DNA of 55,238 nt from Thiotrichales bacterium (GTDB lineage: Bacteria; Pseudomonadota; Gammaproteobacteria; GCF-002020875). How positions within the stretch are numbered: the first letter of the stretch is position 1; every line of letters begins with the position of its first letter. The notes beneath the pieces were generated by a model that was not told where the DNA came from, did no database searches, and saw only the letters and a list, made by a program, of their open reading frames with translations. The stretch covers positions 1-55,238 of the forward strand of contig JABHVM010000030.1 in assembly GCA_018658305.1 (NCBI GenBank). Reading direction: 5' to 3'. Positions 18,766 through 27,851 of the stretch are shown in pieces. The translations under genes and the position numbers were made by a program.

Positions 18766-19247
18766 TAGTAATATACTCCCTCTTTCAATTTCAGTCCATT
18801 AGATTCCAAAGTGTGCAGGCCGCCATCATCTAAGCGAATATACTTTGGTTCGTTGTATAACAACTGGCTATTACGCATATCATCAGCCGGTGCAGGAGCA
18901 TCAGAAAGCTGCGGGATATTCTCACCCCATGGCTTTGTAGTGATCGGTGCGACCAAACTTAGGTCCATCTCTTCGTTACGAGATTTGATGCGCCAAGAGA
19001 TAATTCCCTTCTCCTCATCACGAACAACTCGTACAGAGTGTCCTAGTGGTGCAAAGTCAGCATAACCACGGACATCAATTGCGTGATGTGGGCAAGCTTT
19101 TACACATGAATAACACTCCCAACACATGTTAGGTTCAATATTGTAAGCACGACGATACTCTTTATCGATGTGCATAATGTCAGATGGGCAGATATCAACA
19201 CAGTGTCCACAGCCATCACAACGGGTCATATATACAAAAGTAGGCAT
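18765..19247 (-). CDS. aprB: Adenylylsulfate reductase beta subunit
   Basis: This is the 160-residue electron-transfer subunit with two [4Fe-4S] clusters. Ligands are visible in CDGCGHCVDICPSD (near residue 10) and CWECYSCVKACPHHAIDV (near residue 42). The C-terminal ~90 residues form the tail that wraps around AprA. It is cytoplasmic and passes electrons between AprA and the membrane partner AprM. It starts 38 bp after aprM and shares its stop region with the aprA start. Confidence 0.97.
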   Translation of the reverse strand: MPTFVYMTRCDGCGHCVDICPSDIMHIDKEYRRAYNIEPNMCWECYSCVKACPHHAIDVRGYADFAPLGHSVRVVRDEEKGIISWRIKSRNEEMDLSLVAPITTKPWGENIPQLSDAPAPADDMRNSQLLYNEPKYIRLDDGGLHTLESNGLKLKEGVYY

Positions 19248-19285
19248 AATATTTCCTTTTCGTTTAGATTAGATTAGTTTTAAAA

Positions 19286-20107
19286 TTAGTAATGTTTAGG
19301 CTCTTCGCGCTTGATACCAAGCCCCATGTTCTCTGGATTTTTTCCCATATACTGAGGAATATCTGGAAATCTCTCATGTGTCGCAGGAGAGTTCAGATCA
19401 ATATCTTCAGGTAGGTTTTCATTAGAACCATCCGCATGAACAACGCGTTTATTAAATGCTGCTGCTGGTTTGAAGAACATATGCGCAAACTTAGACCAGT
19501 ATACACCACCAAATAGTGAAGCAGTTGCAAGGATAACTATAATAAACCAAACTCCTGTACCAGCGCCAGTCAGTGACCATCCTAATGCAGCTGTAGAAGT
19601 TGCCATCAATGAAAGACTGAACATATCACGTTTAATTTCAATATTTGTCCAAGCATTGCCTTCCGCAGCGACATCTACTTTAAACACAAACCAGAACCAC
19701 CAGCTTCCGATAAAGAGACTCAACGCACCCGTGTGCCATACTGTGTTCAGAGTTGCATCTGCGGCATTCTCACCGAAGATCATCATCGCAGTAGTTGCAT
19801 TAAAAGCGATAAAACCATACATTGTAAGCAGATGAACGAGACGACGAGTCTGATTATGGAACTCACCAGAAAGAACAACATCAGTTACAACGGTCTGTAC
19901 AAGGATTGAACCCTTACTAACAGATTTAGTAGCATTCTTCTCTGCTTTTTTGGTACTCTCAAAAAAGTACTGTGCACTTTTCTTGTGCATCATATCGAGC
20001 ACAGTCATCACGATCACCAATGCAACCATTACGGTTACATAAGTCTGCATAGATGCGTATCCGATACCTGCATCTACTAAGGATTGAATGGGTGTGTTTG
20101 AAAACAT
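19286..20107 (-). CDS. aprM: APS reductase membrane anchor AprM
   Basis: The 273-residue protein has about five to six membrane segments (near residues 22-40, 90-112, 125-145, 160-178 and 183-203) and a polar C-terminal tail of ~60 residues. Its place directly upstream of aprBA identifies it as AprM, which in sulfur-oxidising bacteria is thought to link AprBA to the quinone pool. Histidines in HLLTMYGFIAF and TVWHTGAL could be haem or quinone-site residues; that is not established. The 121-bp gap to sat may contain a secondary promoter. Confidence 0.9.
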   Translation of the reverse strand: MFSNTPIQSLVDAGIGYASMQTYVTVMVALVIVMTVLDMMHKKSAQYFFESTKKAEKNATKSVSKGSILVQTVVTDVVLSGEFHNQTRRLVHLLTMYGFIAFNATTAMMIFGENAADATLNTVWHTGALSLFIGSWWFWFVFKVDVAAEGNAWTNIEIKRDMFSLSLMATSTAALGWSLTGAGTGVWFIIVILATASLFGGVYWSKFAHMFFKPAAAFNKRVVHADGSNENLPEDIDLNSPATHERFPDIPQYMGKNPENMGLGIKREEPKHY

Positions 20108-20228
20108 ATTTACTTTCCTTTTATTAAATTAAACAAAACAACTCACTTATATTACTATATTTACATTTATAACTTTTCACAACTTAAAACAACAAAATCA
20201 TCTAGCAAACTCTCTTACTAAGTAGCCA

Positions 20229-21446
20229 CTACTGAGCTGAATGTCCTTTCATCTCAATCTTGACATTCTCCTCAGAGCTAAGGGTTGCATAGTAATCTTG
20301 CAACACCTTAGCAACCTCTGGGCGACTAAAGGTAGCAGGAAGCTCCTCACCTTCAGACAACATCTTACGCACCTTAGTACCAGACAAGAGAATTCGATCA
20401 TCCTTTCCGTGTGGGCAGGTCTTCATAGATGCCATACCGTCACATGCATTACACCAGAATGTCCAGTCGATTCTCAGTGGTTGAGTCTCGAGCGCATCCT
20501 CTGGGATCTCATCAAAGATGGCTTGTGCATCAAATGGACCGTAGTAATCACCCACACCCGCATGATCACGTCCAACAATCAGATGAGAACAGCCGTAGTT
20601 CTGGCGGAACACTGCATGCAGCAATGCCTCACGAGGACCTGCAAAACGCATATCCAGTGGGTAGCCAGCTTGTACTACGCTGTTAGGGACGAAATAGTTA
20701 TCGATTAGGGTTTGAATTGCTTTAGAGCGAGTCTCTGCAGGAATATCGCCATCTTTCAGCTTACCTAATGTTGAGTGAACCAGTACACCGTCCAAAGTTT
20801 CGATTGCGATCTTCGCAAGATACTCATGTGAGCGGTGCATTGGGTTACGGGTCTGGAACGCTGCAATAGTGTTCCACCCTTTAGAATCAAAGAGTGCGCG
20901 AGTCTGCTCTGGAGTCATAAACTGCTCCCCATAAGTCTCAGGGAAGCCACCAAGAGAGAGCACCTTAATTGGTCCAGCTAGGTTTACATCACCCTGAGCC
21001 ATAACCATCTTAACTCCTGGATGATCTGTATCTGTAGTCTTATACACAGATTTACACTCATGCTCTTTATCAATGCCGTACTTCTCATTGACTGTCATAG
21101 TTGCGACAATAGAACCACTCTCTGCATCCACTAGAGCTACATCAGCGCCTTCGTGAGTATTCTCAGCAGTAGCACTATCTGTAGATAGAGTTACTGGAAT
21201 TGGCCAGAAGAGACCGCTCTCCATAGTATATGTGTCACAAACTCCTTTCCAGTCTGCGTGATTCATAAAACCAGTTAGTGGAGTAAAACCTCCAATTCCC
21301 ATCATATATATATCACCAGCTTCTCGAGAGGTGATCTTAATTTTTGGAAGAGATTCAGCGCGAGCTTTCTCATCTTCAAGGGCTGTTCCTTCTAGGAGCA
21401 GTGAGTTCAGCTCGCCGCCGCCATGTGGTTTTACTAGGTTAGACAT
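20229..21446 (-). CDS. sat: Sulfate adenylyltransferase (ATP sulfurylase), dissimilatory
   Basis: Sat makes ATP and sulfate from APS and pyrophosphate in sulfur oxidation. The 405-residue homo-oligomeric type is seen, with the active-site motif [14 protein letters not shown] (near residue 195), [20 protein letters not shown] (near residue 285) and [15 protein letters not shown] near the C-terminus. The ATG at 21446 ([10 protein letters not shown]) was chosen; a longer reading to 21515 adds 23 residues without family support. Together with aprMBA downstream it completes the sulfite-to-sulfate branch with substrate-level ATP formation. Confidence 0.97.
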   Translation of the reverse strand: MSNLVKPHGGGELNSLLLEGTALEDEKARAESLPKIKITSREAGDIYMMGIGGFTPLTGFMNHADWKGVCDTYTMESGLFWPIPVTLSTDSATAENTHEGADVALVDAESGSIVATMTVNEKYGIDKEHECKSVYKTTDTDHPGVKMVMAQGDVNLAGPIKVLSLGGFPETYGEQFMTPEQTRALFDSKGWNTIAAFQTRNPMHRSHEYLAKIAIETLDGVLVHSTLGKLKDGDIPAETRSKAIQTLIDNYFVPNSVVQAGYPLDMRFAGPREALLHAVFRQNYGCSHLIVGRDHAGVGDYYGPFDAQAIFDEIPEDALETQPLRIDWTFWCNACDGMASMKTCPHGKDDRILLSGTKVRKMLSEGEELPATFSRPEVAKVLQDYYATLSSEENVKIEMKGHSAQ

Positions 21447-21731
21447 ATTTTTTATATTCCTTATAATAGTATTATCAACAATTAATATTGAAATCTTACT
21501 CACGCTATCAGTCATTTTAAATTTTTGACTCTTTTGAGATTGGCTACTTTACTCCTCTTACCAGCTCTTTCAAGCAGATATTTTTTCTTTAGCTATAAAT
21601 TAAACTTATCAGCACAAGTTTTTTTTATAGAGTATAAAATTCCCTAATGCTCAATGCGAAGCATTCTCAACTACAGCTAGATAAATCATACTCTACATAC
21701 AATATTATATAATTATGAGATACTCTGCATT
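21447..21731. other. Divergent promoter region, sat / Cys-rich protein
   Basis: This 285-bp AT-rich spacer lies between divergent genes and must hold promoters for both. A short palindrome AATGCT-N7-AGCATT lies near 21646-21665. No gene, known operator or repeat was recognised. Confidence 0.45.
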
Positions 21732-22160
21732 ATGACAGATTCAAAAACAGATTCTACCCTCTGCCCATTCGCTAGAGCAATTCTCAACACCCACTCACAC
21801 TGCAGAGAGAGTGAGTCATTCCATATTGCAGAACGACACGGAGTGCGGTGTGCGTCAGCAGAGATGCAGCGGCACTGTCAAAGTTATTTTAAAGAGATAA
21901 AAAAAGAGAGTAGCTTTGCTTTAGGTGTGACCAAACTTCCTCAGCAGATGACTAGTAATATGGGACTACAGATGCAGTGCGGGGCAGTTGAGGGACTACG
22001 CAGAGCTGTTAAAAATAGTAAAGATGAGAGTATTATAGATACCATAATCCAAGCAGAGCAGCAGTTTGGCTCCACCCATAACTTTCCATATCAACAGATC
22101 AACCAAGCTATCAGTAGCTGGAAATCCCGCAAGAGAGGAAGAAGATTCTCCTCTCTTTAA
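21732..22160 (+). CDS. Cysteine-rich hypothetical protein
   Basis: The 142-residue soluble protein has five cysteines, four of them in the first 50 residues (C11, C24, C40, C49) and one at C83 (MQCGAVEGLRRAV), often beside histidines (HSHC, RHC). The spacing could hold an Fe-S cluster or metal, but it fits no motif I know. The C-terminus is basic (SWKSRKRGRRFSSL). It is divergent from sat and convergent with iscU (13-bp gap). A sulfur or Fe-S role is inferred only from neighbours. Confidence 0.72.
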   Translation: MTDSKTDSTLCPFARAILNTHSHCRESESFHIAERHGVRCASAEMQRHCQSYFKEIKKESSFALGVTKLPQQMTSNMGLQMQCGAVEGLRRAVKNSKDESIIDTIIQAEQQFGSTHNFPYQQINQAISSWKSRKRGRRFSSL

Positions 22161-22173
22161 ATATTGACCTTAA

Positions 22174-22560
22174 CTATTCCCCCTGCTTAGCCTGATAATT
22201 TTCTACCGCAGCTTTAATAGCATCTTCAGCCAATACAGAACAGTGAACCTTTACTGGAGGGAGTGCTAGCTCTTCAGCAATATCAGAATTTTTAATCTGC
22301 TGCGCCTCATCTAGCGTTTTGCCTTTTACCCACTCAGTCACTAGAGAGCTAGAGGCTATAGCTGAACCACAGCCGTAGGTCTTAAATTTTGCATCTTCAA
22401 TAACACCATTATCATCAACCTTGATCTGCAACTTCATCACATCACCGCAGGCTGGTGCGCCTACCATTCCTGTCCCAACAGTTGTGGAGTCCTTATCCAT
22501 AACTCCAACATTTCTTGGGTTCTCATAATGATCCATCACTTTTTCGCTATATGCCATCAT
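22174..22560 (-). CDS. iscU: Fe-S cluster scaffold protein, IscU/NifU-N type
   Basis: IscU assembles [2Fe-2S] and [4Fe-4S] clusters before transfer to apoproteins. The 128-residue protein has the three scaffold cysteines in GAPACGDVMKLQI, FKTYGCGSAIASSSL and PVKVHCSVLAEDA, with the conserved Asp after the first. IscU usually sits in iscRSUA-hscBA; here no isc partner is within several kilobases, so it stands alone between two unrelated genes. The rest of the isc set must be elsewhere in the genome or replaced by suf. Confidence 0.95.
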   Translation of the reverse strand: MMAYSEKVMDHYENPRNVGVMDKDSTTVGTGMVGAPACGDVMKLQIKVDDNGVIEDAKFKTYGCGSAIASSSLVTEWVKGKTLDEAQQIKNSDIAEELALPPVKVHCSVLAEDAIKAAVENYQAKQGE

Positions 22561-22785
22561 ACTACTCCTAAAAATTGCGCATCAATAATACCTGACTTAT
22601 TTGCTATGGTATCATATCCACCGTTATTTGCAAGTTTTTTTAAATTGCCATAACCTCTTCCAACCAAGTAGTATAATTGATATCATCTACTAAATCTAGT
22701 ACAAAAGTTACGGCATAAAAATTAACATCTACTAAAATCGCAAACGACTCCACATCTAACCCAACCCAATCTACCTAAAAACAGT

Positions 22786-24282
22786 ATGTCAAAATCACCC
22801 ACGCCCATCCAATACACTCAAAAATTCTCCCTCCTTAAACAGACTGGAATTCTACTTACCATAATAAGCCTGCTTGCTGTTATAGGTATAGGAAGTTCGA
22901 CGATTATAATAGAGACAACTCAAGGAGCAACTAGTGCGGTAAATATTGCAGGATCACTCCGAATGTACGCCTACAAGATAGCATCACATATGGGGCAGGA
23001 TCAATATAAAAGAGAAATTGTGATTGATAAGTTAGAGGTTCTTATCCACCAATTTGATAACCGTCTCAGCCACCCCAACCTGGTACACATACTTGCAGAG
23101 GGCGAGAACAGTAGAGAGCTCCCACTAAATTTACTCTACTACTCCATAGCTGGACAGTGGGAATCTGAATTTAAACCAATTCTCACCCACTACATAGAGG
23201 AGTTAGGTAACGACGATCTAAACGAAGATCAACTTAAAGATCTCCAGCTTAAACATCAAAAAGAGTATCTCTCACTAGTTGATCACTTTATTTTTAATAT
23301 AACTAATTTGGTAACTTTGATTGAAGAGAATACCGAAACACGGATTCAACTCCTACGCGACATTGAGTATATAGCGCTCCCCCTACTTCTACTTGCCATC
23401 CTTGCTACCCCGCTTCTCCTCTACTTTAGAATATTACTCCCACTGCGCGACCTGTTAGAAATCTCCCAGCTAGTACGCCAGCACGAATTCTCTCGCCAAG
23501 CCCACTATCTACGCAAGGATGAGTTAGGAGAGGTCGGACACGCCTTCAACCTGATGACCACCGACCTCTCGGCAACTTATGCGGAGTTAGAGGATAAAGT
23601 TATAGAGAGAACTAACGACCTCATTCAAGAGGCGAACCGTATCACAATGCTAGAGGAGCGCAGCAACATTGCCCAAGAACTTCATGACTCAATCGCCCAA
23701 TCTGTCTTCTATATGAGAATGCAGATTAGTAGAATTAAGACTCTCTGTAGACGCCAAACCCCACTAGATGAGTTAATTCCAATTATTGAGGAGCTCAGCC
23801 AGAGTAATGACGACAACAATAAACAGCTCCGTGAACTTATATCCACCTTTAGAATAGAGGTGAATCCCGCAGGCCTTACTGTTGCACTTGAAGATATCAT
23901 CAAGAGATATAGCGAGCGCGGAGATACAGATCTTAAATTTGAAAATAGAGTTCCAGAATTTAAATTCAGCCACAATGAAGAGGTCCATCTGATTCAGATA
24001 ACTCAAGAAGCGGTATCAAACATAATCAAACATGCTAACGCTCAACAGGGAGTTATTACCCTAAAACATGATAGAGAGAGCAATAAAATAATTCTAACTA
24101 TCCGTGATGATGGAGTCGGCATCCCAGAGAATCCAGAGCGTCCTAACCACTTTGGTTTAAAGACCATGCAGGAGCGAGGAGAGAGTATGCATGGCAAAAT
24201 AAAGATAGTTGCACTCCCAACCAGAGGAACCAAACTTACCCTCAAATTTCACCCTGCTCTCACTCAAGAAGCAGAGTTATAA
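22786..24282 (+). CDS. NarX/NarQ-type nitrate/nitrite sensor histidine kinase
   Basis: The 498-residue protein has a first membrane helix (residues ~18-38) and then a periplasmic part starting TTQGATSAVNIAGSLRMYAYKIA. This matches the P-box of NarX-family sensors that binds nitrate or nitrite. A second helix (~190-212) leads to a HAMP linker. The HisKA_3 phosphorylation motif AQELHDSIAQSVFYMRMQ (near residue 303) and an HATPase domain with DDGVGIPENPERPNHFGLKTMQERG follow. It is one gene upstream of its probable partner regulator and near the nap locus. Confidence 0.93.
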   Translation: MSKSPTPIQYTQKFSLLKQTGILLTIISLLAVIGIGSSTIIIETTQGATSAVNIAGSLRMYAYKIASHMGQDQYKREIVIDKLEVLIHQFDNRLSHPNLVHILAEGENSRELPLNLLYYSIAGQWESEFKPILTHYIEELGNDDLNEDQLKDLQLKHQKEYLSLVDHFIFNITNLVTLIEENTETRIQLLRDIEYIALPLLLLAILATPLLLYFRILLPLRDLLEISQLVRQHEFSRQAHYLRKDELGEVGHAFNLMTTDLSATYAELEDKVIERTNDLIQEANRITMLEERSNIAQELHDSIAQSVFYMRMQISRIKTLCRRQTPLDELIPIIEELSQSNDDNNKQLRELISTFRIEVNPAGLTVALEDIIKRYSERGDTDLKFENRVPEFKFSHNEEVHLIQITQEAVSNIIKHANAQQGVITLKHDRESNKIILTIRDDGVGIPENPERPNHFGLKTMQERGESMHGKIKIVALPTRGTKLTLKFHPALTQEAEL

Positions 24283-24345
24283 ATAGAGAGCTCTAGCGTA
24301 ACACTATACAAAACCTATCAGTTTAAAAAAACTTGACAAAATTAC

Positions 24346-24374
24346 TTTACTATTGCGGCTAGTTACTCTATAAT
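24346..24374 (+). promoter_or_regulatory. Putative promoter for the response regulator gene
   Basis: TTTACT (24346-24351) and TATAAT (24369-24374) are 17 bp apart in the 183-bp gap between kinase and regulator genes. This suggests the regulator can be transcribed separately from the kinase. Confidence 0.5.
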
Positions 24375-24465
24375 GGTAATTATTAGCAGACGTTAATACT
24401 GTTGAATTGCACCGTAGAGTACAAGACAGACCAAATTATAACCACCAATTTTGAGAACCAATACT

Positions 24466-25131
24466 ATGACTGAAAACATTACCGCAAATAGCAAATTATC
24501 CCTAATCCTGATTGACGACCATCCTCTAATCCGCAAAGGGATTAGACAGACCGTCGAACTCCACAGCGACATAACCATTATTGGCGAAGCTGATAGCGGA
24601 ACAGAGGGTCTGAAAATCATTAAAGAGAAGCAGCCAGATATGGTGCTTGTAGACCTTAATATGGCAATAATGGATGGAATTAACACCCTAAAGAAAATTA
24701 AAAAGAGCTGGCCTGGGATGAAGGTTGTTATTTTAACCGTCTCTGACAACCCTAAAAATATTGTCAACGCATTCCGTAACAAGGCAGATGGCTACCTCCT
24801 AAAAAATACAGATCCAGAAAGTATCGCTTCACTACTTATAGATGTAATGGCTGGTGAGATGGTAATGAGCCCAGAAGTTGAGAAGATCCACAATAAAGCT
24901 AAAAAAGATAAGCATGGACTCCCCGCACAAAACTTAACTAGACGAGAGGATGAAGTTCTCAGATTGATCGCAGATGGACTCTCTAACCAAGAAGTTGCAG
25001 ATCGCCTTGGTATCTCAGTCTGGACCGCAAAAGTTCATGCCAAACATATTGTATCTAAGATCGGACTTAAATCTCGTAATGAGCTTATTGTTTGGGCTAT
25101 TCGTGAAGGAATTACTAATGATAATAATTAG
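24466..25131 (+). CDS. NarL/FixJ-family response regulator
   Basis: The 221-residue protein has a receiver domain with acidic pocket LIDDHPL and phosphoacceptor Asp in MVLVDLNMAIMDGINTL (near residue 60), and a C-terminal LuxR-type helix-turn-helix (LTRREDEVLRLIADGLSNQ...GISVWTAKVHAKHIVSKIG). Adjacent to a NarX-like kinase, it probably controls nitrate-responsive genes such as nap and the octaheme cytochrome; that target set is inference. The ATG at 24466 was preferred over the TTG at 24451. The stop codon lies inside a TTAG repeat tract. Confidence 0.92.
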   Translation: MTENITANSKLSLILIDDHPLIRKGIRQTVELHSDITIIGEADSGTEGLKIIKEKQPDMVLVDLNMAIMDGINTLKKIKKSWPGMKVVILTVSDNPKNIVNAFRNKADGYLLKNTDPESIASLLIDVMAGEMVMSPEVEKIHNKAKKDKHGLPAQNLTRREDEVLRLIADGLSNQEVADRLGISVWTAKVHAKHIVSKIGLKSRNELIVWAIREGITNDNN

Positions 25132-25151
25132 TTAGTTAGTTAGTTAGTTAG
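25128..25151. repeat. TTAG tetranucleotide tract, six units
   Basis: Six perfect TTAG units run from 25128 to 25151. The response-regulator stop TAG is bases 2-4 of the first unit. A self-complementary AT-rich stretch with AGCTAGCTAG follows (to about 25180). Confidence 0.95.
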
Positions 25152-25213
25152 ATACTAAGCTAATTAACTAGCTAGCTAGTAAATTAATTACTAATAACTT
25201 CATCCACAACCAT

Positions 25214-25250
25214 AAAAAAACCCCACCCGATACTATCAGGTGGGGTTTTT
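25214..25250. terminator. Bidirectional terminator between regulator and octaheme genes
   Basis: AAAAACCCCACC and GGTGGGGTTTTT form a perfect 12-bp stem with an 11-nt loop. It lies between two convergent genes and has A/T runs suited to ending both transcripts. Confidence 0.95.
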
Positions 25251-25310
25251 CTGGTCTTGCGACCTAAGCTTTAAGGCTTATTGTATAAATTAACAATCTA
25301 AGTGTGCAAC

Positions 25311-26747
25311 TTAGTGTTTAATTTTATACTTAGCTTTAAATGCTTTCTGATCAGCTTTACGCTTCGCAGCAACTTTTGGATCCTCTTTTCCAAGGAACCA
25401 CATATGTCCAGGCATATTAAGAACTTCATCAAGCGTTGCTTTTAGGTGATGCGCTGCTTTCTGCTGCTCCGCATTACCATGCTCGCCCTTCTCGATAAGC
25501 TCTCTAAGCTCAGGTACTAACTCAGTGTAGAAGTTCTTACCTAAATCGTAAGTACCTTCCCAATGAGTAATATCTGGACCCATCATAGATGCTGCCATTC
25601 TTGCACGGCGACCTTCATGATGCCATAACTCGAACCATACGAAGTCGATCTTACTAGAGAACTTAGGTAGAGCGATAAGTGGCTTAGCAGCCTTCATCAA
25701 CTTAAGACCTGGTTTACCATACTTACGGTTATACATCTCAACCATACCGTCGTACTGAACATACCAGTTCTCAACCCAACCCTCTTCGTGACATGACTGA
25801 CATACATCTTTCATCTTATCACGACGATCTTCCCAACCAACTGTTCCAGCAATCCAACCCTGCTTCTTAGATACAGGAGGACGGTTAGTCCAGCTTATGC
25901 GATCTCCAACATTATGAGTAACAGACTGCTTGCGAGTAGCACTCATATGACATGTTGAACAAGTAGGAGCTGCGTAGTAATCCTCGCCTGGAATCCACTT
26001 AGAGTTATCCATATTCATCTTATCAATGTTAGCTACATAAGCTATACCATGCTTAGACTCGTCATAGATCTCTTTCTGTGGATGGTCTGGACCCATATGA
26101 CACTTAGTACAGTTTTCTGGATGACGCGCTTGCGCTACAGAGAACTGATGGCGTGAGTGACACGCAGCACAGGTACCTTTAGAACCATCAGGGTTGATTC
26201 GGCCAATACCGGTATTAGGCCAAGTTGCTGGATCTAGAGAACCATCTTCTAGAACTACAACTTTAGAGCCATGACACTGCCAGCAGCCATTTACAGCAGC
26301 AGCAGAAACACCGTCAGGGAATCCTTCAGTAACCATCCCCATATCACCCTCTACAACCTCAGCCAGTAGGTTATCAAGAGAACCCATAATCTTACCTGCT
26401 TCCGCATGGTGAGAAGATGTCATCTCTTGCTCTTCTACTGAGTGACAGTTTGCACAATCAGCTGGAGAAACAATAATTGAAATATGTTTCTTCACCTTTT
26501 TACCATCATGGATAAACGCATCTGCGTCGCCCGCATCAGCTGCATGACACTCATAACAACCAACATTGGCACCGTAGTGCTTACTTGCTCCCCACATCTG
26601 AACTAGACCTGGGTTATTCTTCTTATGGCACGCCACACACTCCTTGGTTTCGTCTGACATCACAGCTGGGGCTTTACTTACTGCAGCCTGCGCTGTTGTC
26701 ATTGCACCAAGAAGGAGTATTGCACCGCTAACTACTCTTAGAAACAT
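25311..26747 (-). CDS. Octaheme c-type cytochrome, hydroxylamine oxidoreductase (HAO)-like
   Basis: The 478-residue periplasmic protein has a cleavable signal (cut near residue 22, AQA) and eight CxxCH haem sites: CVACH, CYECH, CANCH, CWQCH, CAACH, CTKCH, CSTCH and CQSCH, the HAO family spacing. The C-terminal part around HHEGRRARMAASMMGPDITHWEG matches the HAO domain. Classical ammonia-oxidiser HAO is ~546 residues with a tyrosine crosslinked to the catalytic haem. Shorter HAO-like enzymes without it are proposed to reduce nitrite or hydroxylamine. Whether the crosslinking tyrosine is present (candidates in EGTYDLGKNFY) needs an alignment. There is no C-terminal membrane anchor. It lies 255 bp downstream of napH. 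Confidence 0.93.
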   Translation of the reverse strand: MFLRVVSGAILLLGAMTTAQAAVSKAPAVMSDETKECVACHKKNNPGLVQMWGASKHYGANVGCYECHAADAGDADAFIHDGKKVKKHISIIVSPADCANCHSVEEQEMTSSHHAEAGKIMGSLDNLLAEVVEGDMGMVTEGFPDGVSAAAVNGCWQCHGSKVVVLEDGSLDPATWPNTGIGRINPDGSKGTCAACHSRHQFSVAQARHPENCTKCHMGPDHPQKEIYDESKHGIAYVANIDKMNMDNSKWIPGEDYYAAPTCSTCHMSATRKQSVTHNVGDRISWTNRPPVSKKQGWIAGTVGWEDRRDKMKDVCQSCHEEGWVENWYVQYDGMVEMYNRKYGKPGLKLMKAAKPLIALPKFSSKIDFVWFELWHHEGRRARMAASMMGPDITHWEGTYDLGKNFYTELVPELRELIEKGEHGNAEQQKAAHHLKATLDEVLNMPGHMWFLGKEDPKVAAKRKADQKAFKAKYKIKH

Positions 26748-26861
26748 AATGTTTCCTCCGTTCTTTTAGTTAAATTAAACATAGATATCTATATTACCCA
26801 CTCTGAAGTAGAAACCTCATAAATCTTCGAAGCGAGAGTTCTACCCATTACGGGTGAAGAG

Positions 26862-26958
26862 GATATTACAGAGAGTTAATTTTAATTGCAAGCTTTTTTT
26901 TAAAAAAAACTAACCTTTTTAGGTATTTTTTCAAAAGAATTGATATTACAGAGAGTTA
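26862..26958. repeat. 17-bp direct repeat pair upstream of the octaheme gene
   Basis: GATATTACAGAGAGTTA occurs exactly at 26862-26878 and again at 26942-26958, 80 bp apart, in the 255-bp upstream region of the octaheme gene. Just downstream on the plus strand ACCC-N5-GGGT forms a short palindrome (26843-26855). These are candidate regulator sites; no known consensus was matched. Confidence 0.75.
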
Positions 26959-27002
26959 TAAAAAAGAATACCTAGGGGTTGATCTACTATTTTTAGCTAT
27001 AA

Positions 27003-27851
27003 TTAACTGCAACCTTTATTGAAGCGGCTTCCATAACAGAACACTTGGGGAGCACATACATCTATACACCGACCACAGTTGGTACACTGCTCACTATTGA
27101 TAACTGGAGAGTAACCATCTTTCCCCTTTAGAGCTACCCTTATCACTTGCGGTTCTGGACAAACCACAAAGCAATCCATGCAGTCATTACAAGAGCTGCG
27201 TTGCGCTGCGCGTACTCGGAGCAGACTAAACCTACCTAACAGACTATAGAATGCACCCATAGGACAGACGTGTCCACACCATCCATTTCTACTCCACAGG
27301 AGGTCATATAAAAACACTCCAACCACTACACTCCAACCAAGCCCAACACTATAGAATATACTGCGCTGAAGTAGGGTAACAGGATTCACCAGCTCCCAGA
27401 GCATGGAACCAGTAAAGAGTGAAAGTAGCACAACCATAGCTAGAACCCAATAACGGGTCTGCGGAGAGAGTTCACACTTTTTCTTAAGCCCCAACTTACG
27501 CCGTAACCAGGCTGCTGTATCTGTCACCATATTCATAGGACAGACCCACGAACAGTAGACTCTACCACCTACTATCAAATAGAAGAGCACCACAAGTAGT
27601 GCCCCAATTAGGGCCGTGCTCTCAAATACTTGTCCCGCAGCCAGAGTCTGTAGATATAAAAATGGATCAGTTAGAGGAACTGTTTCTAACAGTACGCTAG
27701 ATGCCAGACTGCCATTTATAATTGTGAGAGGGGCAAATAGAAAGAGCATAATAATTGATATTTGAGAGAGACGACGCAACAGTAGCCACTTATGCGCTCT
27801 AAACCGCCCCTTCTCTTTAACCGCTTCACTTCCTGCCGCTACTCTCTTCAT
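27003..27851 (-). CDS. napH: Quinol dehydrogenase membrane subunit NapH
   Basis: NapH, with NapG, passes electrons from quinol towards NapAB. The 282-residue protein has about four to five membrane helices. Two CxxxCP motifs (CSWVCPMNMVTD near residue 104 and CGHVCPMGAFYSLLG near residue 193) and two [4Fe-4S] sites (CNDCMDCFVVCPEP, CTNCGRCIDVCAPQVF) at the C-terminus are visible. Its ATG overlaps the napF stop (TAATG), so the pair is coupled. No napC gene is present, so NapGH is probably the main quinol route. Confidence 0.92.
   Translation of the reverse strand: MKRVAAGSEAVKEKGRFRAHKWLLLRRLSQISIIMLFLFAPLTIINGSLASSVLLETVPLTDPFLYLQTLAAGQVFESTALIGALLVVLFYLIVGGRVYCSWVCPMNMVTDTAAWLRRKLGLKKKCELSPQTRYWVLAMVVLLSLFTGSMLWELVNPVTLLQRSIFYSVGLGWSVVVGVFLYDLLWSRNGWCGHVCPMGAFYSLLGRFSLLRVRAAQRSSCNDCMDCFVVCPEPQVIRVALKGKDGYSPVINSEQCTNCGRCIDVCAPQVFCYGSRFNKGCS

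Noticed and set aside
24333-24374. TTGACA at 24333 paired with TATAAT at 24369 as a promoter
   Set aside because: The spacing is 30 bp, too long for sigma-70; TTTACT at 24346 with 17-bp spacing was preferred.
25311-26747. The octaheme cytochrome as evidence for ammonia oxidation
   Set aside because: No amo, cytochrome c554 or cM552 genes are near, and the protein is shorter than classical HAO; the nap context fits nitrate/nitrite reduction better.
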